A stretch of DNA of 64,000 bases from Flavobacterium covae (GTDB lineage: Bacteria > Bacteroidota > Bacteroidia > Flavobacteriales > Flavobacteriaceae): the NCBI GenBank assembly GCA_019565575.1, contig CP067379.1, positions 2,418,001 to 2,482,000 of the forward strand, in the 5' to 3' direction. Positions within the stretch are counted from its first letter, which is position 1, and every line of letters begins with the position of its first letter. The notes under the pieces were generated by a model. It was given only the letters and a program-made list of their open reading frames with translations, had not been told where the DNA came from and did no database searches. The position numbers were made by a program, and so were the translations under genes. Shown one piece after another: positions 20,654 through 29,087 of the stretch.

Positions 20654-21344
20654 TTAGACAAATCGAACCTTTCCTGTACTTTCTTCTTTGTTTACACAAC
20701 CTAACACCCTTGATAGATGTCTTATGTTAGATTTCTTTATTTTGATAGGCTGATGTATGAGTGTACCATCTGGGTAAGTATCATAGTTAGTACTGTAACA
20801 CATAATATACTCATCATCATAGTTTGCAATTTTCTTTGTGATACGCATTTCGTCAGTTTCTACCACATAATTTCTACCCCAAATAATTTCATTTTTATCT
20901 GTCAACTCTCTAATAACTAACGTACAACCACTTTCGTACTCTATCATACTATCTCCGTAATGCCTAATGGCTGCGGTGGCACCATTAAACCAATCACCTG
21001 CATCGATTTTAACAGATGAATTAAACGTAGCATTTAAACCTGCCGTTTGCTGTGTACCTCCTATAGTTTCAACATCTTCATACAAAGGAATTAAGTTTCT
21101 CTTCTGCCCCCCTTCGTTGGTATCACTCTTCAACATATCTCCGTTGCCTGTTAATAGCCATTCTGGGTTATAGTGGGGATAATTTTCAACCAATTTTAAA
21201 AGCCATTTAGATTGAATATCTGTATTATTCGCTATTGCGCGGCTTAAAAACACCTTTACTAGCACCGATTTTACTTTCTAATTTAGTTATTGTTAACCCT
21301 TCATTTTCAGATACTTTACTGAAAACTTCTAAAATATTATTCAT
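20654..21344 (-). CDS. Prophage repressor, XRE/S24-like (one frameshift as read)
   Basis: N-terminal helix-turn-helix (MNNILEVFSKVSENEGLTIT, then ASKGVLSRAIANN) followed by a LexA/CI-type C-terminal region with DGDSMIE-like context (IRHYGDSMIEYESGCTLVI), in which serine of DSM fits the S24 peptidase fold. One extra T in a run at 21246-21250 breaks the frame after residue 33. The corrected protein has 229 residues. It is transcribed away from the early operon, the standard position for a Mu-type c repressor. If the frameshift were real the prophage would lack a functional repressor, so error is likelier. Confidence 0.85.
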
Positions 21345-21430
21345 AAAATTGAAAATTATCCCCAAAACATTTTGGATTAGTTGAAAATTATCTTCTATAT
21401 TTGTATCAGAATTAGAAACAATATAAAAAA
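21345..21430. promoter_or_regulatory. Operator and early promoter region
   Basis: Between the divergent repressor and early genes. It holds two direct copies of TTGAAAATTATC (21349-21360 and 21381-21392, 32 bases apart), a near-palindrome CCAAAACATTTTGG (21362-21375), and a rightward promoter TTG (21372-21374), 21-base spacer, TATATTTG (21396-21403). The repeats overlap the promoter, so they are probable repressor operators. Confidence 0.6.
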
Positions 21431-21625
21431 ATGAGTAAAGGTAGTATAAAAAGAAATGTGTACAACACTACAGTTTTAAAAAGGTTAGTACAAAAATACG
21501 GATACACCCGCTACTATGTTACACAATGTCTAAATGGCAATAGAGACTGCGAAACAGCCGATGTATTAAAGAAGGATTATAGCATAATGCTAAACGAGGT
21601 TAACCGAACATTACAAAATTTATAA
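21431..21625 (+). CDS. Small DNA-binding protein (Ner/Cro-like position)
   Basis: 64 basic residues; LKRLVQKYGYTRYYVTQCLNGNRDCETA reads like a helix-turn-helix. It is the first gene of the early operon, the place of ner in Mu, so it probably represses early transcription. The assignment rests mainly on position. Confidence 0.55.
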   Translation: MSKGSIKRNVYNTTVLKRLVQKYGYTRYYVTQCLNGNRDCETADVLKKDYSIMLNEVNRTLQNL

Positions 21626-21627
21626 CT

Positions 21628-22209
21628 ATGAATCAACTAATTAATATTACCAACCAAAACGGAACTTCAGTAGTTTCAGCAAGAGATTTACACCAATTTT
21701 TAGAAGTTGAAACAAGGTTTAATGACTGGATTTCAAGAAGAATTGAGGAATACGGGTTTATTGAAAATCAAGATTTTGAGGTTTTACTCAAAAATGAGCA
21801 AAACCCTCTAGGTGGTCGACCACAAAAAGAATACGCTATCACTTTAGATATGGCTAAGGAGTTGAGTATGGTTGAAAAAAACGAAAAAGGGCGCAAAGCA
21901 CGTCAGTATTTCATCCGTATAGAAAAGGAACAACGTCAAAACAGTATTCTTATTCCTGCCAAGGTAGTTTCTAACGGGGTTACGTGTCTGCCTTACACGC
22001 ATTGGTTGTTGCAAAATGGTTATTCTGTAAATAGTGGTGCTTTTAGAAGGCGTATCAAGAAAAACCCTAGCCAATTTGTAAAAGGTACAAAAGGCTGGTA
22101 CATCAGCGAGGGTATGGCGCAGTATTTTTTGAACCACCGAGAGAATACGCAAATGGTTCAACAATTGCCTCCAGCTAATCCTTTACAATTAAGTTTTTTT
22201 GATAATTAA
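21628..22209 (+). CDS. AntA/AntB-type antirepressor
   Basis: 193 residues. VSARDLHQFLEVETRFNDWI, then ENQDFEVLLKNEQ and KEYAITLDMAKELSMVEKNEKG match the AntA/AntB domain (residues 5-100). The C-terminal half is a separate region with RRRIKKNPSQFVKG, possibly DNA binding. Such proteins relieve repression of lysogeny. It begins 2 bases after the previous stop. Confidence 0.85.
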   Translation: MNQLINITNQNGTSVVSARDLHQFLEVETRFNDWISRRIEEYGFIENQDFEVLLKNEQNPLGGRPQKEYAITLDMAKELSMVEKNEKGRKARQYFIRIEKEQRQNSILIPAKVVSNGVTCLPYTHWLLQNGYSVNSGAFRRRIKKNPSQFVKGTKGWYISEGMAQYFLNHRENTQMVQQLPPANPLQLSFFDN

Positions 22210-22221
22210 ACCTTTAAAAAT

Positions 22222-22362
22222 ATGGCTGAGTTAATGGAACAATATAAGGCACAAATTGAAGCTCTTCAAAAGGAACTAGAGCGCACCAAGAAACAACTAA
22301 AAGAGGCTACTGTGCTAATTCAAGAATTACATGACTTGTTTGCCTCGGAACTAGATAATTAA
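22222..22362 (+). CDS. Small coiled-coil protein, 46 aa
   Basis: ATG at 22222; MAELMEQYKAQIEALQKELE and the following residues have clear heptads throughout. Function unknown; it follows the antirepressor by 12 bases. Confidence 0.6.
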   Translation: MAELMEQYKAQIEALQKELERTKKQLKEATVLIQELHDLFASELDN

Positions 22363-22380
22363 AACCTTTTTAAAAGCAAT

Positions 22381-22725
22381 TTAAAATGAGCAAGAATCAT
22401 ACAAAAATGAAACTGACACAAAATCCAAACGGTCAAAGAGATTTGCATAGGCTTGCAAAATCTGAGAAAAATACAAAACCTCTACAGGAGCTAATCCCTC
22501 AGTCGATATTGTGTAGCGCAACTTACCTACGTTTTTGCCATCTGTTAACTCAGCAATCGCATCTCGATCAGGAAAAATTGATTTTTGATATGTTACATGA
22601 AAAAATTGCAGTAATGGAAGGAGGGCATTTTCGAACTGCTTCGACAAATTGTCGAGGCGTTGCTGGTCTGATGAGTAGGTTTTAGATTCAGACAGAACAA
22701 AGTCAAGCAACATCAAACATTTCAT
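22381..22725 (-). CDS. Cassette gene 1, unknown function
   Basis: 114 residues starting MKCLMLLDFVLSESK, with DRDAIAELTDGKNVGKLRY in the middle. It starts 27 bases left of hairpin repeat R1 and runs away from it, like the three other leftward genes of this array. A plus-strand frame (22386-22685) overlaps it fully; I judge the minus strand more protein-like. No family recognised. Confidence 0.5.
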   Translation of the reverse strand: MKCLMLLDFVLSESKTYSSDQQRLDNLSKQFENALLPLLQFFHVTYQKSIFPDRDAIAELTDGKNVGKLRYTISTEGLAPVEVLYFSQILQAYANLFDRLDFVSVSFLYDSCSF

Positions 22726-22751
22726 AACTATATTTTTTGATTAGGCACCAT

Positions 22752-22808
22752 AAATATAGTGAAATCCCGCCACGGCACTAGCGTAATTTCGACACCAAGG
22801 CGGGAACT
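22752..22808 (+). repeat. Cassette hairpin repeat R1
   Basis: Outer arms CCCGCC (22766-22771) and GGCGGG (22799-22804) with inner elements. The most diverged copy: two changes remove the inner GTGGT/ACCAC pairing. Confidence 0.8.
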
Positions 22809-22825
22809 AATTTAAAGCTATTAAA

Positions 22826-23052
22826 ATGAGTAATACACAAAAGAACACCAAAACAGCACACATTGTTGAAGTTACACCTATAGAACTTCCAATTATCTCT
22901 AATAGCAAAAAGAGATACTTGAAATTATTAGCCATGAATTAGAAAAGCATCCCGATATGCATCATTTTAACGGATACTTTTCGGGATTTATAAAGGGTAA
23001 AGAAACTATTTGTCGCGAAGACGCTGAAGAGCCTCTCCCTCACGAATATTAA
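22826..23052 (+). CDS. Cassette gene 2, unknown function (one frameshift as read)
   Basis: MSNTQKNTKTAHIVEVTPIE, then, after restoring one A in AGCAAAAAGAG near 22903, a frame through HHFNGYFSGFIKGKE to EEPLPHEY, 75 residues. It starts 18 bases right of R1. Its end overlaps the convergent cassette gene 3 by 47 bases. No family recognised. Confidence 0.6.
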
Positions 23053-23203
23053 TTATTTCTTTCAGTTCTTCATGACCACAGGATTTTTGTGTATAGGTAG
23101 TAATTCCGCCATCGGGTCTAATACCAGTAACTTGATAAGTAGGTTTTGAACCACAAATAGGACAAACAACATTGTAAATAAAATCCATATCATATTTTTT
23201 CAT
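23006..23203 (-). CDS. Cassette gene 3, zinc-ribbon-like small protein
   Basis: 65 residues. CPICGSKPTYQV followed by SCGHEELKEII gives CxxC and CxH pairs, a probable zinc-binding fold. It starts 17 bases left of repeat R2 and reads away from it. Confidence 0.6.
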   Translation of the reverse strand: MKKYDMDFIYNVVCPICGSKPTYQVTGIRPDGGITTYTQKSCGHEELKEIINIREGEALQRLRDK

Positions 23204-23220
23204 AATCACAGTATTTAAAA

Positions 23221-23290
23221 TTAGGAACTTTAAATATAGTGATTTATCCCGCCACGGCACTAGCGTGGTTTCGACACCACGGCGGGAACT
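23221..23290 (+). repeat. Cassette hairpin repeat R2
   Basis: Outer arms CCCGCC (23248-23253) and GGCGGG (23281-23286). Inside, CCACG, CGTGG and CCACG occur in order, so the middle element can pair with either neighbour. A TATATTTA box on the minus strand precedes cassette gene 3. Confidence 0.85.
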
Positions 23291-23310
23291 AATAATAAAA
23301 CAAAATACAA

Positions 23311-23564
23311 TGAAAACAATTATTTCAAATGCTCCTGAACAAAACAATGTAGTTCAAAAAGGGCTTTTACCCCACTCGAAGGGTTATGCAAATAGTCAGG
23401 CTGATTTAATAGCTGAGCGCTTTTCTCGTATAAGGTATGGTAGTGATTCGACTTCCAGGTTGGCTAACGCGTCCCTATCAAGGCAGTGGTCAGCAAGTTC
23501 AAAAAAACCAATCGTTAGGGTTTTTAAAAGGGCTGTATTTAAAGCTGTTTCAATTAATAAATGA
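23311..23564 (+). CDS. Possible cassette gene 4, unknown function
   Basis: MKTIISNAPEQNNVVQKG opens 84 residues just right of R2. Its 3' two thirds overlap cassette gene 5 on the other strand. A CTTCCAG at 23452-23458 may be another misread CTTCAG; removing the extra base leaves both strands open for longer, so the true ends are unclear. Confidence 0.35.
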
Positions 23565-23605
23565 TCTAAAGTGTTCTTAATGCTTTCAAAATCATTTCTT
23601 TCCAT
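23396..23605 (-). CDS. Cassette gene 5, unknown function
   Basis: MERNDFESIKNTLDHLLIET, 69 residues as read, amphipathic and helical. It starts 3 bases left of repeat R3. If the CTTCCAG at 23452 is an error, the frame would continue to about 23322. No family recognised. Confidence 0.45.
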   Translation of the reverse strand: MERNDFESIKNTLDHLLIETALNTALLKTLTIGFFELADHCLDRDALANLEVESLPYLIREKRSAIKSA

Positions 23606-23607
23606 AT

Positions 23608-23692
23608 CACTAGTATTTAAAATTAGGAACTTCAAATATAGTGATTTATCCCGCCACGGCATTAGCGTGGTTTCGACACCACGGCGGGAACT
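23608..23692 (+). repeat. Cassette hairpin repeat R3
   Basis: Outer arms at 23650-23655 and 23683-23688. Nearly identical to R4 over about 85 bases, including CAAATATA (23633-23640), which on the minus strand is the promoter box TATATTTG facing cassette gene 5. Confidence 0.85.
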
Positions 23693-23712
23693 GAATTTTT
23701 AAAATTAATACT

Positions 23713-24051
23713 ATGAAATACAAACTAGTATTGTCCTACGATGTGCAGGACTTGGAAGGTAACTCGGTATCGGAGGTTTTAAGCAATGCAATGGAACTGC
23801 CTTTAGAAAACCCAAAGGTTAGCAATTTATCTATTAAAGCCAATATTGTAGGATTTTTTCAACATCTACATCAAGAGGCTTATCTGCATAGGGAGCCTTA
23901 CCAGTATACGAAGGAGTTAGTTCAAGACGGACTTTTTCATAAAGTTTGTCTGTTTGTGCCGACAAAATATCAACAGCCTCGGCTATTTCGAGCTCAAATA
24001 AAGGAAATAGATAACACTCCGTTTCTTTATAAACCATTAGAACAGGTGTAA
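23713..24051 (+). CDS. Possible cassette gene 6, unknown function
   Basis: MKYKLVLSYDVQDLEGNSVS looks like a real N-terminus, 21 bases right of R3. The last 70 residues lie antisense to cassette gene 7, so the true gene may stop earlier behind an unseen indel. Confidence 0.4.
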   Translation: MKYKLVLSYDVQDLEGNSVSEVLSNAMELPLENPKVSNLSIKANIVGFFQHLHQEAYLHREPYQYTKELVQDGLFHKVCLFVPTKYQQPRLFRAQIKEIDNTPFLYKPLEQV

Positions 24052-24194
24052 TCTTTAAACTAGGGTACTTTTTTTTGAACCTCCAATATAAAAGTACTGA
24101 AATTATGATTTGCTGTTTCGCTCATCAAAACGGAGGCTTCTGTAAAGTGCATAGGATTGTACTCATAGAACTTAGAATATTTTAGAAAACTCAT
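23834..24194 (-). CDS. Cassette gene 7, unknown function (one frameshift as read)
   Basis: MSFLKYSKFYEYNPMHFTEA, then, after removing one A from a run of eight near 24069-24076, a frame through MVYKETECYLFPLFELE to ILQYWL, 119 residues. It starts 2 bases left of R4. No family recognised. Confidence 0.55.
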
Positions 24195-24195
24195 A

Positions 24196-24286
24196 ATCAC
24201 TAGTATTTAAAATTAGGAACTTCAAATATAGTGATTTATCCCGCCACGGCATTAGCGTGGTTTCGACACCACGGCGGGAACTAATA
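24196..24286 (+). repeat. Cassette hairpin repeat R4
   Basis: Outer arms at 24240-24245 and 24273-24278; CAAATATA at 24223-24230. It separates cassette gene 7 from the transposase gene, which starts 15 bases further on. Confidence 0.85.
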
Positions 24287-24300
24287 ATAAAACAAAATGA

Positions 24301-26339
24301 ATGCGTATGCCACAAATATGGTCAGATAATACAATAGTGGTCGACTGGGAAGAGCTCGTGCCAATTCATTACAAGACACTTAATACACTTAGAAGTGAAA
24401 TTTCTAGATATAAGAACAAAGGGTATGGAATTAAAAAAGCACAATCGGGTGGAAACGGTCGAAGATTACTAATATATTTTGATTCGTTAGCTCCTAATAT
24501 TCAAAAGGATTTGGGCGATCCTCGAAAAGCGTGTCATCCATTAGAGCCTCTTTTTAAAATTGATGCAGAGGCAGTAGATTATTACTCCACGTTTCAACGC
24601 TATGATGGCAGTATGTTACACGACACGGTACAGCAAAAATATTACATCAACGCAAGTGTACTAAAAGCGGTTTTAATATTGAAGAATTTACGAGAAACCG
24701 AGCGTATCAAAATGGGTGGTAAAAAATCAGATATAAACAAAACTCTTTGTTACGATGTCACAAACTTCAACCCTATTTTATTGCGTAAGTACAACTTAAC
24801 GCACAACCTCCCTACTAATCCTAGGAAGTTTGTCGAAAAACTAAAACAATTCATTGATTTTGGTTATGCAGCCTTGGTAAAAGATATAAAAGGAACAGGT
24901 AAACAAAATGCTCGTGTAGTAACTGATGAAATGGTAGAATTCCTGAATAATCTTTTTGCAACGCAAAGCCATAAACCAACAGCCTCGGAAGTAGCGGAAC
25001 AATACGACGGTTTTTTAGCAGGTTATGTTGAAGTAATCAATAATAAAACAGGTGAGATTTATGATCCTAAGCAATTTAAAAAAATAAGCAAGGGTACCAT
25101 TACAAAATATTTGGCACAATGGAAAAACCAAATAGGTACTCACACCAAACGGAGTGGCGACCGTCAAAAATTGATGCAGAAATTCAAACCGTATCACTCG
25201 CTTATTAACCCTGAGTTTGCAGGTTCTTTGATTTCCATTGATGACCGACAACCGCCATTTGAATATGACAAATCAAAAAGGCTTTGGTTTTACAACGGTA
25301 TCGATTTAGCCAGTGGCGCATTCACCTGTTGGGTGTATGGTAAAACAAAAGAGGGTTTAATCCTTGATTTTTACAGGCAACTGGTTAGAAATTACCACGA
25401 ATGGGGTTTTCAACTGCCTTTTGGGTTAGAGTGTGAAAGTTCTTTGAATAGCAGTTTTACCGAAACCTTTCTACGAGAGGGAACAATGTTTCAAGATGTG
25501 CGAATTGAAGCTAATAACGCACGAGGGAAACGCATTGAAGCGTATTACCGCCCGTTACGCTACGATTTAGAAAAGAAAAGAGAGGGCTGGTTAGCCAGAC
25601 CTCATGCGTTAAGTGAAGCCAATCAGCAGGGAAGTACAAAAAGATAATACTCCCTTACGAGCGCATTGTAAGCGAGTGTTTGAATGATATAGTCATTTGG
25701 AATAATATGCCAAGTACTAAAGATAAAACGGTGAGTCGTTGGGATTATTTCGTGAACAATCAAGACCCGAATGCCCGCCCAACAAATTACAAAGCTTTTT
25801 TACAGCATTTAGGGTTCAAATCGGAAACATCATGTAAGGCGGGCATTGTGAAGTTTCAATATTCGGAGTTTCTATTAGGCGACAACGGTATGATTTACAC
25901 AGGTGATAAACTGATTCGATTGATGAATGAGGTGGAAGGTAAAAAAGTAGAGGTGTTTTGGTTAGACGATAATTACGGTGAGATTTTCAAAGCCTTGATA
26001 TATCGAAATGGGAAATACATCTGCGAAGCAAGGCCAAAACCACGCTACAACCGTGCTAAGAATGAGCAAACAGAGGATGATTTGAATGCTCAAAAAATTA
26101 TGAGTGCCTATGTAGCCACAATTGAAGGTTACCAAAGGCAACAAGTTAGAAGTATTGAAAAAGTAACAGTAATCGATAATCGACCTATAACGGTAGGTAC
26201 ATCGTTCCAACTACCAGGAATGCAGCGAAAAACAAAAAGAGAAAATGAAGACGTTGAAAATTTAGGAAGTATAGATACAAGTTTAGAGTTTGCCACACTT
26301 TCTAATTACAAGTCAAAAACATTAATAGACAGATTTTAA
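24301..26339 (+). CDS. MuA-like DDE transposase (one frameshift as read)
   Basis: Catalyses replicative or integrative transposition of the phage. An N-terminal HTH region leads to a catalytic core with LISIDDRQPPFEY and DLASGAFTCWVYG, LECESSLNSSF, and REGTMFQDVRIEANNARGKR with the last acidic residue. A C-terminal domain follows. One A is missing in ACAAAAAGATA near 25637-25642, splitting the gene; corrected length about 679 residues. It lies directly after repeat R4 and before the MuB-like gene, the Mu A-B order. Confidence 0.9.
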
Positions 26340-26350
26340 AACAACAATAA

Positions 26351-27253
26351 ATGATACAAATTACAGCAGAATTCAAAGAAAAGGTAGTTACGGAACTTAT
26401 TCGCATTCGTCAAAACTACGATTTATCCGATGCTCAATTTGCCAAACAATGGAATATCAATAATGCGGTTTGGTCACAATTGAAAAATGGGAAACGTGAT
26501 GGGTTACTCAAAGATAACCAGTGGTTAACGATGGGGCGAGAATTGAATATCGACTTATATGAAAGAGTTTGGAACATTGCCAAAACAGAAGTGTATAACG
26601 CCATTGAAGAAGACATCGTTTTTTGTCAAAACAATTCAAAAAGCCGAATTTTTGTCGATGATTGTAGCATAGGAAAAACCACCACCGCAAAACATTTGTC
26701 AAGAATTCTAAAAAACTGCTTTTATGTAGATGCTTCACAAGCTAAAACCAAACAGTTGTTTATTCGATTAATTGCTAAAACCATTGGGTTAGACAATACA
26801 GGGAAATATGCCGATGTGATTGCAAATGTAAAGTATTACTTAAAAACATTGCCAAAGCCCATTGTTATTATTGATGAAGCAGGCGATTTAGTGTATGAAG
26901 CCTTTTTAGAACTTAAAGAGCTTTGGAACGCTACTGAAAATACCTGTGCATGGTATCTGATGGGAGCCGATGGTTTAAGGACTAAAGTAAGAAGAGGAAT
27001 CAATAGCAAAAAAGTAGGGTATTCAGAAATTTTTTCACGCTTCTCTGACAAGTATTCTAACATAGTACCTACCGATCCACAAGAGAAAAAGCAATTCTAC
27101 AATAAGTTAATTATGGACGTATTGTCGGTCAATTGCGAAGATAAAAAGTTGATTCCAACCATTGCCAAAAAATGTTTAACCACTGATGAAACCGAAAGAA
27201 TTGGAGGTTTAAGGCGTGCAGAAAGTTTACTAATACTATTTCAAAATCAATAA
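26351..27253 (+). CDS. MuB-like AAA+ ATPase
   Basis: Target-selection ATPase that delivers transposase to DNA and provides immunity. 300 residues: an N-terminal HTH (LSDAQFAKQWNINNAVWSQL), Walker A DDCSIGKTTTA, Walker B PIVIIDEAGDL and an arginine-rich C-terminal region (RIGGLRRAE). It starts 11 bases after the transposase gene. The cysteine in CSIGKT replaces the usual glycine, as in other phage MuB relatives. Confidence 0.88.
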   Translation: MIQITAEFKEKVVTELIRIRQNYDLSDAQFAKQWNINNAVWSQLKNGKRDGLLKDNQWLTMGRELNIDLYERVWNIAKTEVYNAIEEDIVFCQNNSKSRIFVDDCSIGKTTTAKHLSRILKNCFYVDASQAKTKQLFIRLIAKTIGLDNTGKYADVIANVKYYLKTLPKPIVIIDEAGDLVYEAFLELKELWNATENTCAWYLMGADGLRTKVRRGINSKKVGYSEIFSRFSDKYSNIVPTDPQEKKQFYNKLIMDVLSVNCEDKKLIPTIAKKCLTTDETERIGGLRRAESLLILFQNQ

Positions 27254-27254
27254 A

Positions 27255-27884
27255 ATGTCAAGAGCTCTAAATATGAAAAACGTTTACGACCAAGTTTTTG
27301 ATGAATTTGACTTCACGGGAATTTGGAAAGAAACCTTAGGATCACCCGAACAAACAGGCTTGTGGATTGTTTATGGTAACGAAAAGCAAGGAAAAACAAC
27401 TTTGTCCTTACAAATGGCTGATTATTTAAGTCAATTTAAGGATGTACTATACGTAAGTGCTGAGGAAGGTGTACGAAAGTCGTTTGTTTCTGCTTGCAAA
27501 AGGGCTGGAATTGAATACTCAAACAAAAAACTAAAACCCATAGGGTATCTCGATTTTGAAGCTTTAGATACAAGGTTAAGCAAAAACAAATGCCCAAAAA
27601 TTGTTTTTGTTGATAACATTTCAGCTTATGCTGATGACCTAACCAAAGCTAAGTTTTTAGCCTTTAGACAAAAACACCAAAATAAACTAATCATTTTTTT
27701 ATCGCATGAAGATAGGAAAGAACCCGAGGGATCAATAGGACGATTCATAAAAAAACTGTCCGACATCTACATTAGAGTTGTAGGCAATGTAGGAATTGTT
27801 GGGGGTAGATGCCCAGGGGGAACCATCCCAATAAATGAAGAGAAAGCAGTTTTATACCACGGTACAGAAATTTTAAAATCGTAA
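27255..27884 (+). CDS. Second P-loop ATPase (RecA-like)
   Basis: 209 residues with Walker A YGNEKQGKTTLSL, VLYVSAEEGVRKSF and a Walker B-like CPKIVFVDNISA, then FLSHEDRKEPEGSIGRFIKK. The order and spacing fit the RecA/Sak4-type single-domain ATPases. It starts 1 base after the MuB-like gene, so the two are translated together. A role in recombination or replication of the phage is inferred. An internal ATG at 27273 could be the true start. Confidence 0.7.
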   Translation: MSRALNMKNVYDQVFDEFDFTGIWKETLGSPEQTGLWIVYGNEKQGKTTLSLQMADYLSQFKDVLYVSAEEGVRKSFVSACKRAGIEYSNKKLKPIGYLDFEALDTRLSKNKCPKIVFVDNISAYADDLTKAKFLAFRQKHQNKLIIFLSHEDRKEPEGSIGRFIKKLSDIYIRVVGNVGIVGGRCPGGTIPINEEKAVLYHGTEILKS

Positions 27885-27890
27885 ATCACT

Positions 27891-28064
27891 ATGTATGTAA
27901 CTAAAGAATGGCTGGAGCATAAAATACAAGAGCTAAACACATGGCTACAGCAGCATGAAAAACTGAACCATTTTCAATATGCTGAAAAAAAGCAAAACCG
28001 CAATTATTATGTGTCAAAAATCATCGAATTAGAAGAGTTAGGAATAAAAAAAATAAAAGTATGA
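27891..28064 (+). CDS. Small early protein, 57 aa
   Basis: MYVTKEWLEHKIQELNTWLQ, charged and helical. Its TGA overlaps the ATG of the next gene (ATGA). Function unknown. Confidence 0.6.
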   Translation: MYVTKEWLEHKIQELNTWLQQHEKLNHFQYAEKKQNRNYYVSKIIELEELGIKKIKV

Positions 28065-28720
28065 GAATAGATTTAAAAAAATTGACTCCAGAGGAGCGCA
28101 AAAGATTATTAGACGAGGCAAGGGAATTAGATAGACAAGAAAAAGAAACTAAAGCCGAAAATATAAAAGCCTTAAAAGAACTATCAGAGGATTTTGTCAA
28201 AAAGCACATTGACCATTTGGTAGAAAAACACCAAAGTGTCGAAAAAATAATCAGTCAATTGTTTAATGAGTACTGCTTAATTCAAGAACTAAAAGCAGAA
28301 ACTTATGGAAACAAAGTCAATCAGCAAGATAGTCACACCAGTACTCTAGTGGATGGTTCTGCAAGCATTACCATAGGCTACAATGTATCTATAGGTTTTG
28401 ATGGCACAGAAAACGAAGGCGTTGAGAAAATTAGAGAGTTTATCAACTCACTAGCATCTGACGATGAAAATGTTAAAAAATTAAGCAAAATGGTGAATAC
28501 TTTTTTGAAGCCTAATGCAAAAACAAAGATGCTTAATCCTATTAAAATTATCGAATTAAGCAAGCTTAGAGAAGACTTTAAGTCGGAAGAATTTAACGAA
28601 GGATTAGAAATTATTTTCAATGCTCAACAACGCCGACAAAATAGCATGTATGTAAGCGGATGGAAGTTTATTCAAATAGATGGTTTAACCAAAAAATTAG
28701 AATTCCGTTTCACAGTATAG
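28061..28720 (+). CDS. DUF3164-family phage protein
   Basis: 219 residues with a charged coiled-coil start (EERKRLLDEARELDRQEKE), a central region with IREFINSLASDDENVKKLS and a conserved C-terminal segment with SGWKFIQIDG. This fits DUF3164, common in the early region of Mu-like phages, function unknown. Confidence 0.7.
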   Translation: MRIDLKKLTPEERKRLLDEARELDRQEKETKAENIKALKELSEDFVKKHIDHLVEKHQSVEKIISQLFNEYCLIQELKAETYGNKVNQQDSHTSTLVDGSASITIGYNVSIGFDGTENEGVEKIREFINSLASDDENVKKLSKMVNTFLKPNAKTKMLNPIKIIELSKLREDFKSEEFNEGLEIIFNAQQRRQNSMYVSGWKFIQIDGLTKKLEFRFTV

Positions 28721-28722
28721 TT

Positions 28723-28923
28723 ATGAGCATTATAATAGAACCTAAAATTGATCACGAAACCTATTTAATAAATAGTAAAGAGGTATATAAAAACAGTTAT
28801 AACAGCTGGATTGCGTCAACTGAATTGACATGTCAAGAACGCAAAGCTTTTGAAATTTACAAACAAAAAGTAATTGATAATCCAGCCTTTAAAAAGCATA
28901 CAAAGGCTACGTTTAAAATTTAA
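28723..28923 (+). CDS. Small early protein, 66 aa
   Basis: MSIIIEPKIDHETYLINSKE to KATFKI, starting 2 bases after the previous stop. No recognised family. Confidence 0.55.
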   Translation: MSIIIEPKIDHETYLINSKEVYKNSYNSWIASTELTCQERKAFEIYKQKVIDNPAFKKHTKATFKI

Positions 28924-28928
28924 ATTTC

Positions 28929-29075
28929 ATGATAGAGATAATTAGAAATGGTATTCAAGAAACTTGGGAGTGTTGGATTGGAGGTAGAATATGGGAATGG
29001 AACGATGATCTACAAGCACTTTTAAAAAAGTTAGCCTCTCAAGCAGAAGATATAGAAGAAGATATAAATAGTTAA
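28929..29075 (+). CDS. Small early protein, 48 aa
   Basis: MIEIIRNGIQETWECWIGGR then an acidic tail. Unusually rich in tryptophan (four). Spacing and codon pattern fit the operon. Function unknown. Confidence 0.5.
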   Translation: MIEIIRNGIQETWECWIGGRIWEWNDDLQALLKKLASQAEDIEEDINS

Positions 29076-29087
29076 AAACAATAAAAA

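Noticed and set aside
22386..22685. Plus-strand frame antisense to cassette gene 1
   Set aside because: It starts plausibly after the coiled-coil gene, but the minus-strand product has a more protein-like composition and starts next to repeat R1 like its counterparts.
22752..24286. CRISPR array
   Set aside because: The repeats are 57-91 bases, separated by hundreds of bases containing genes, and there are no cas genes.
22752..24286. Integron attC sites
   Set aside because: The hairpins lack the RYYYAAC/GTTRRRY core, genes lie on both strands, and no integron integrase is present in the window.
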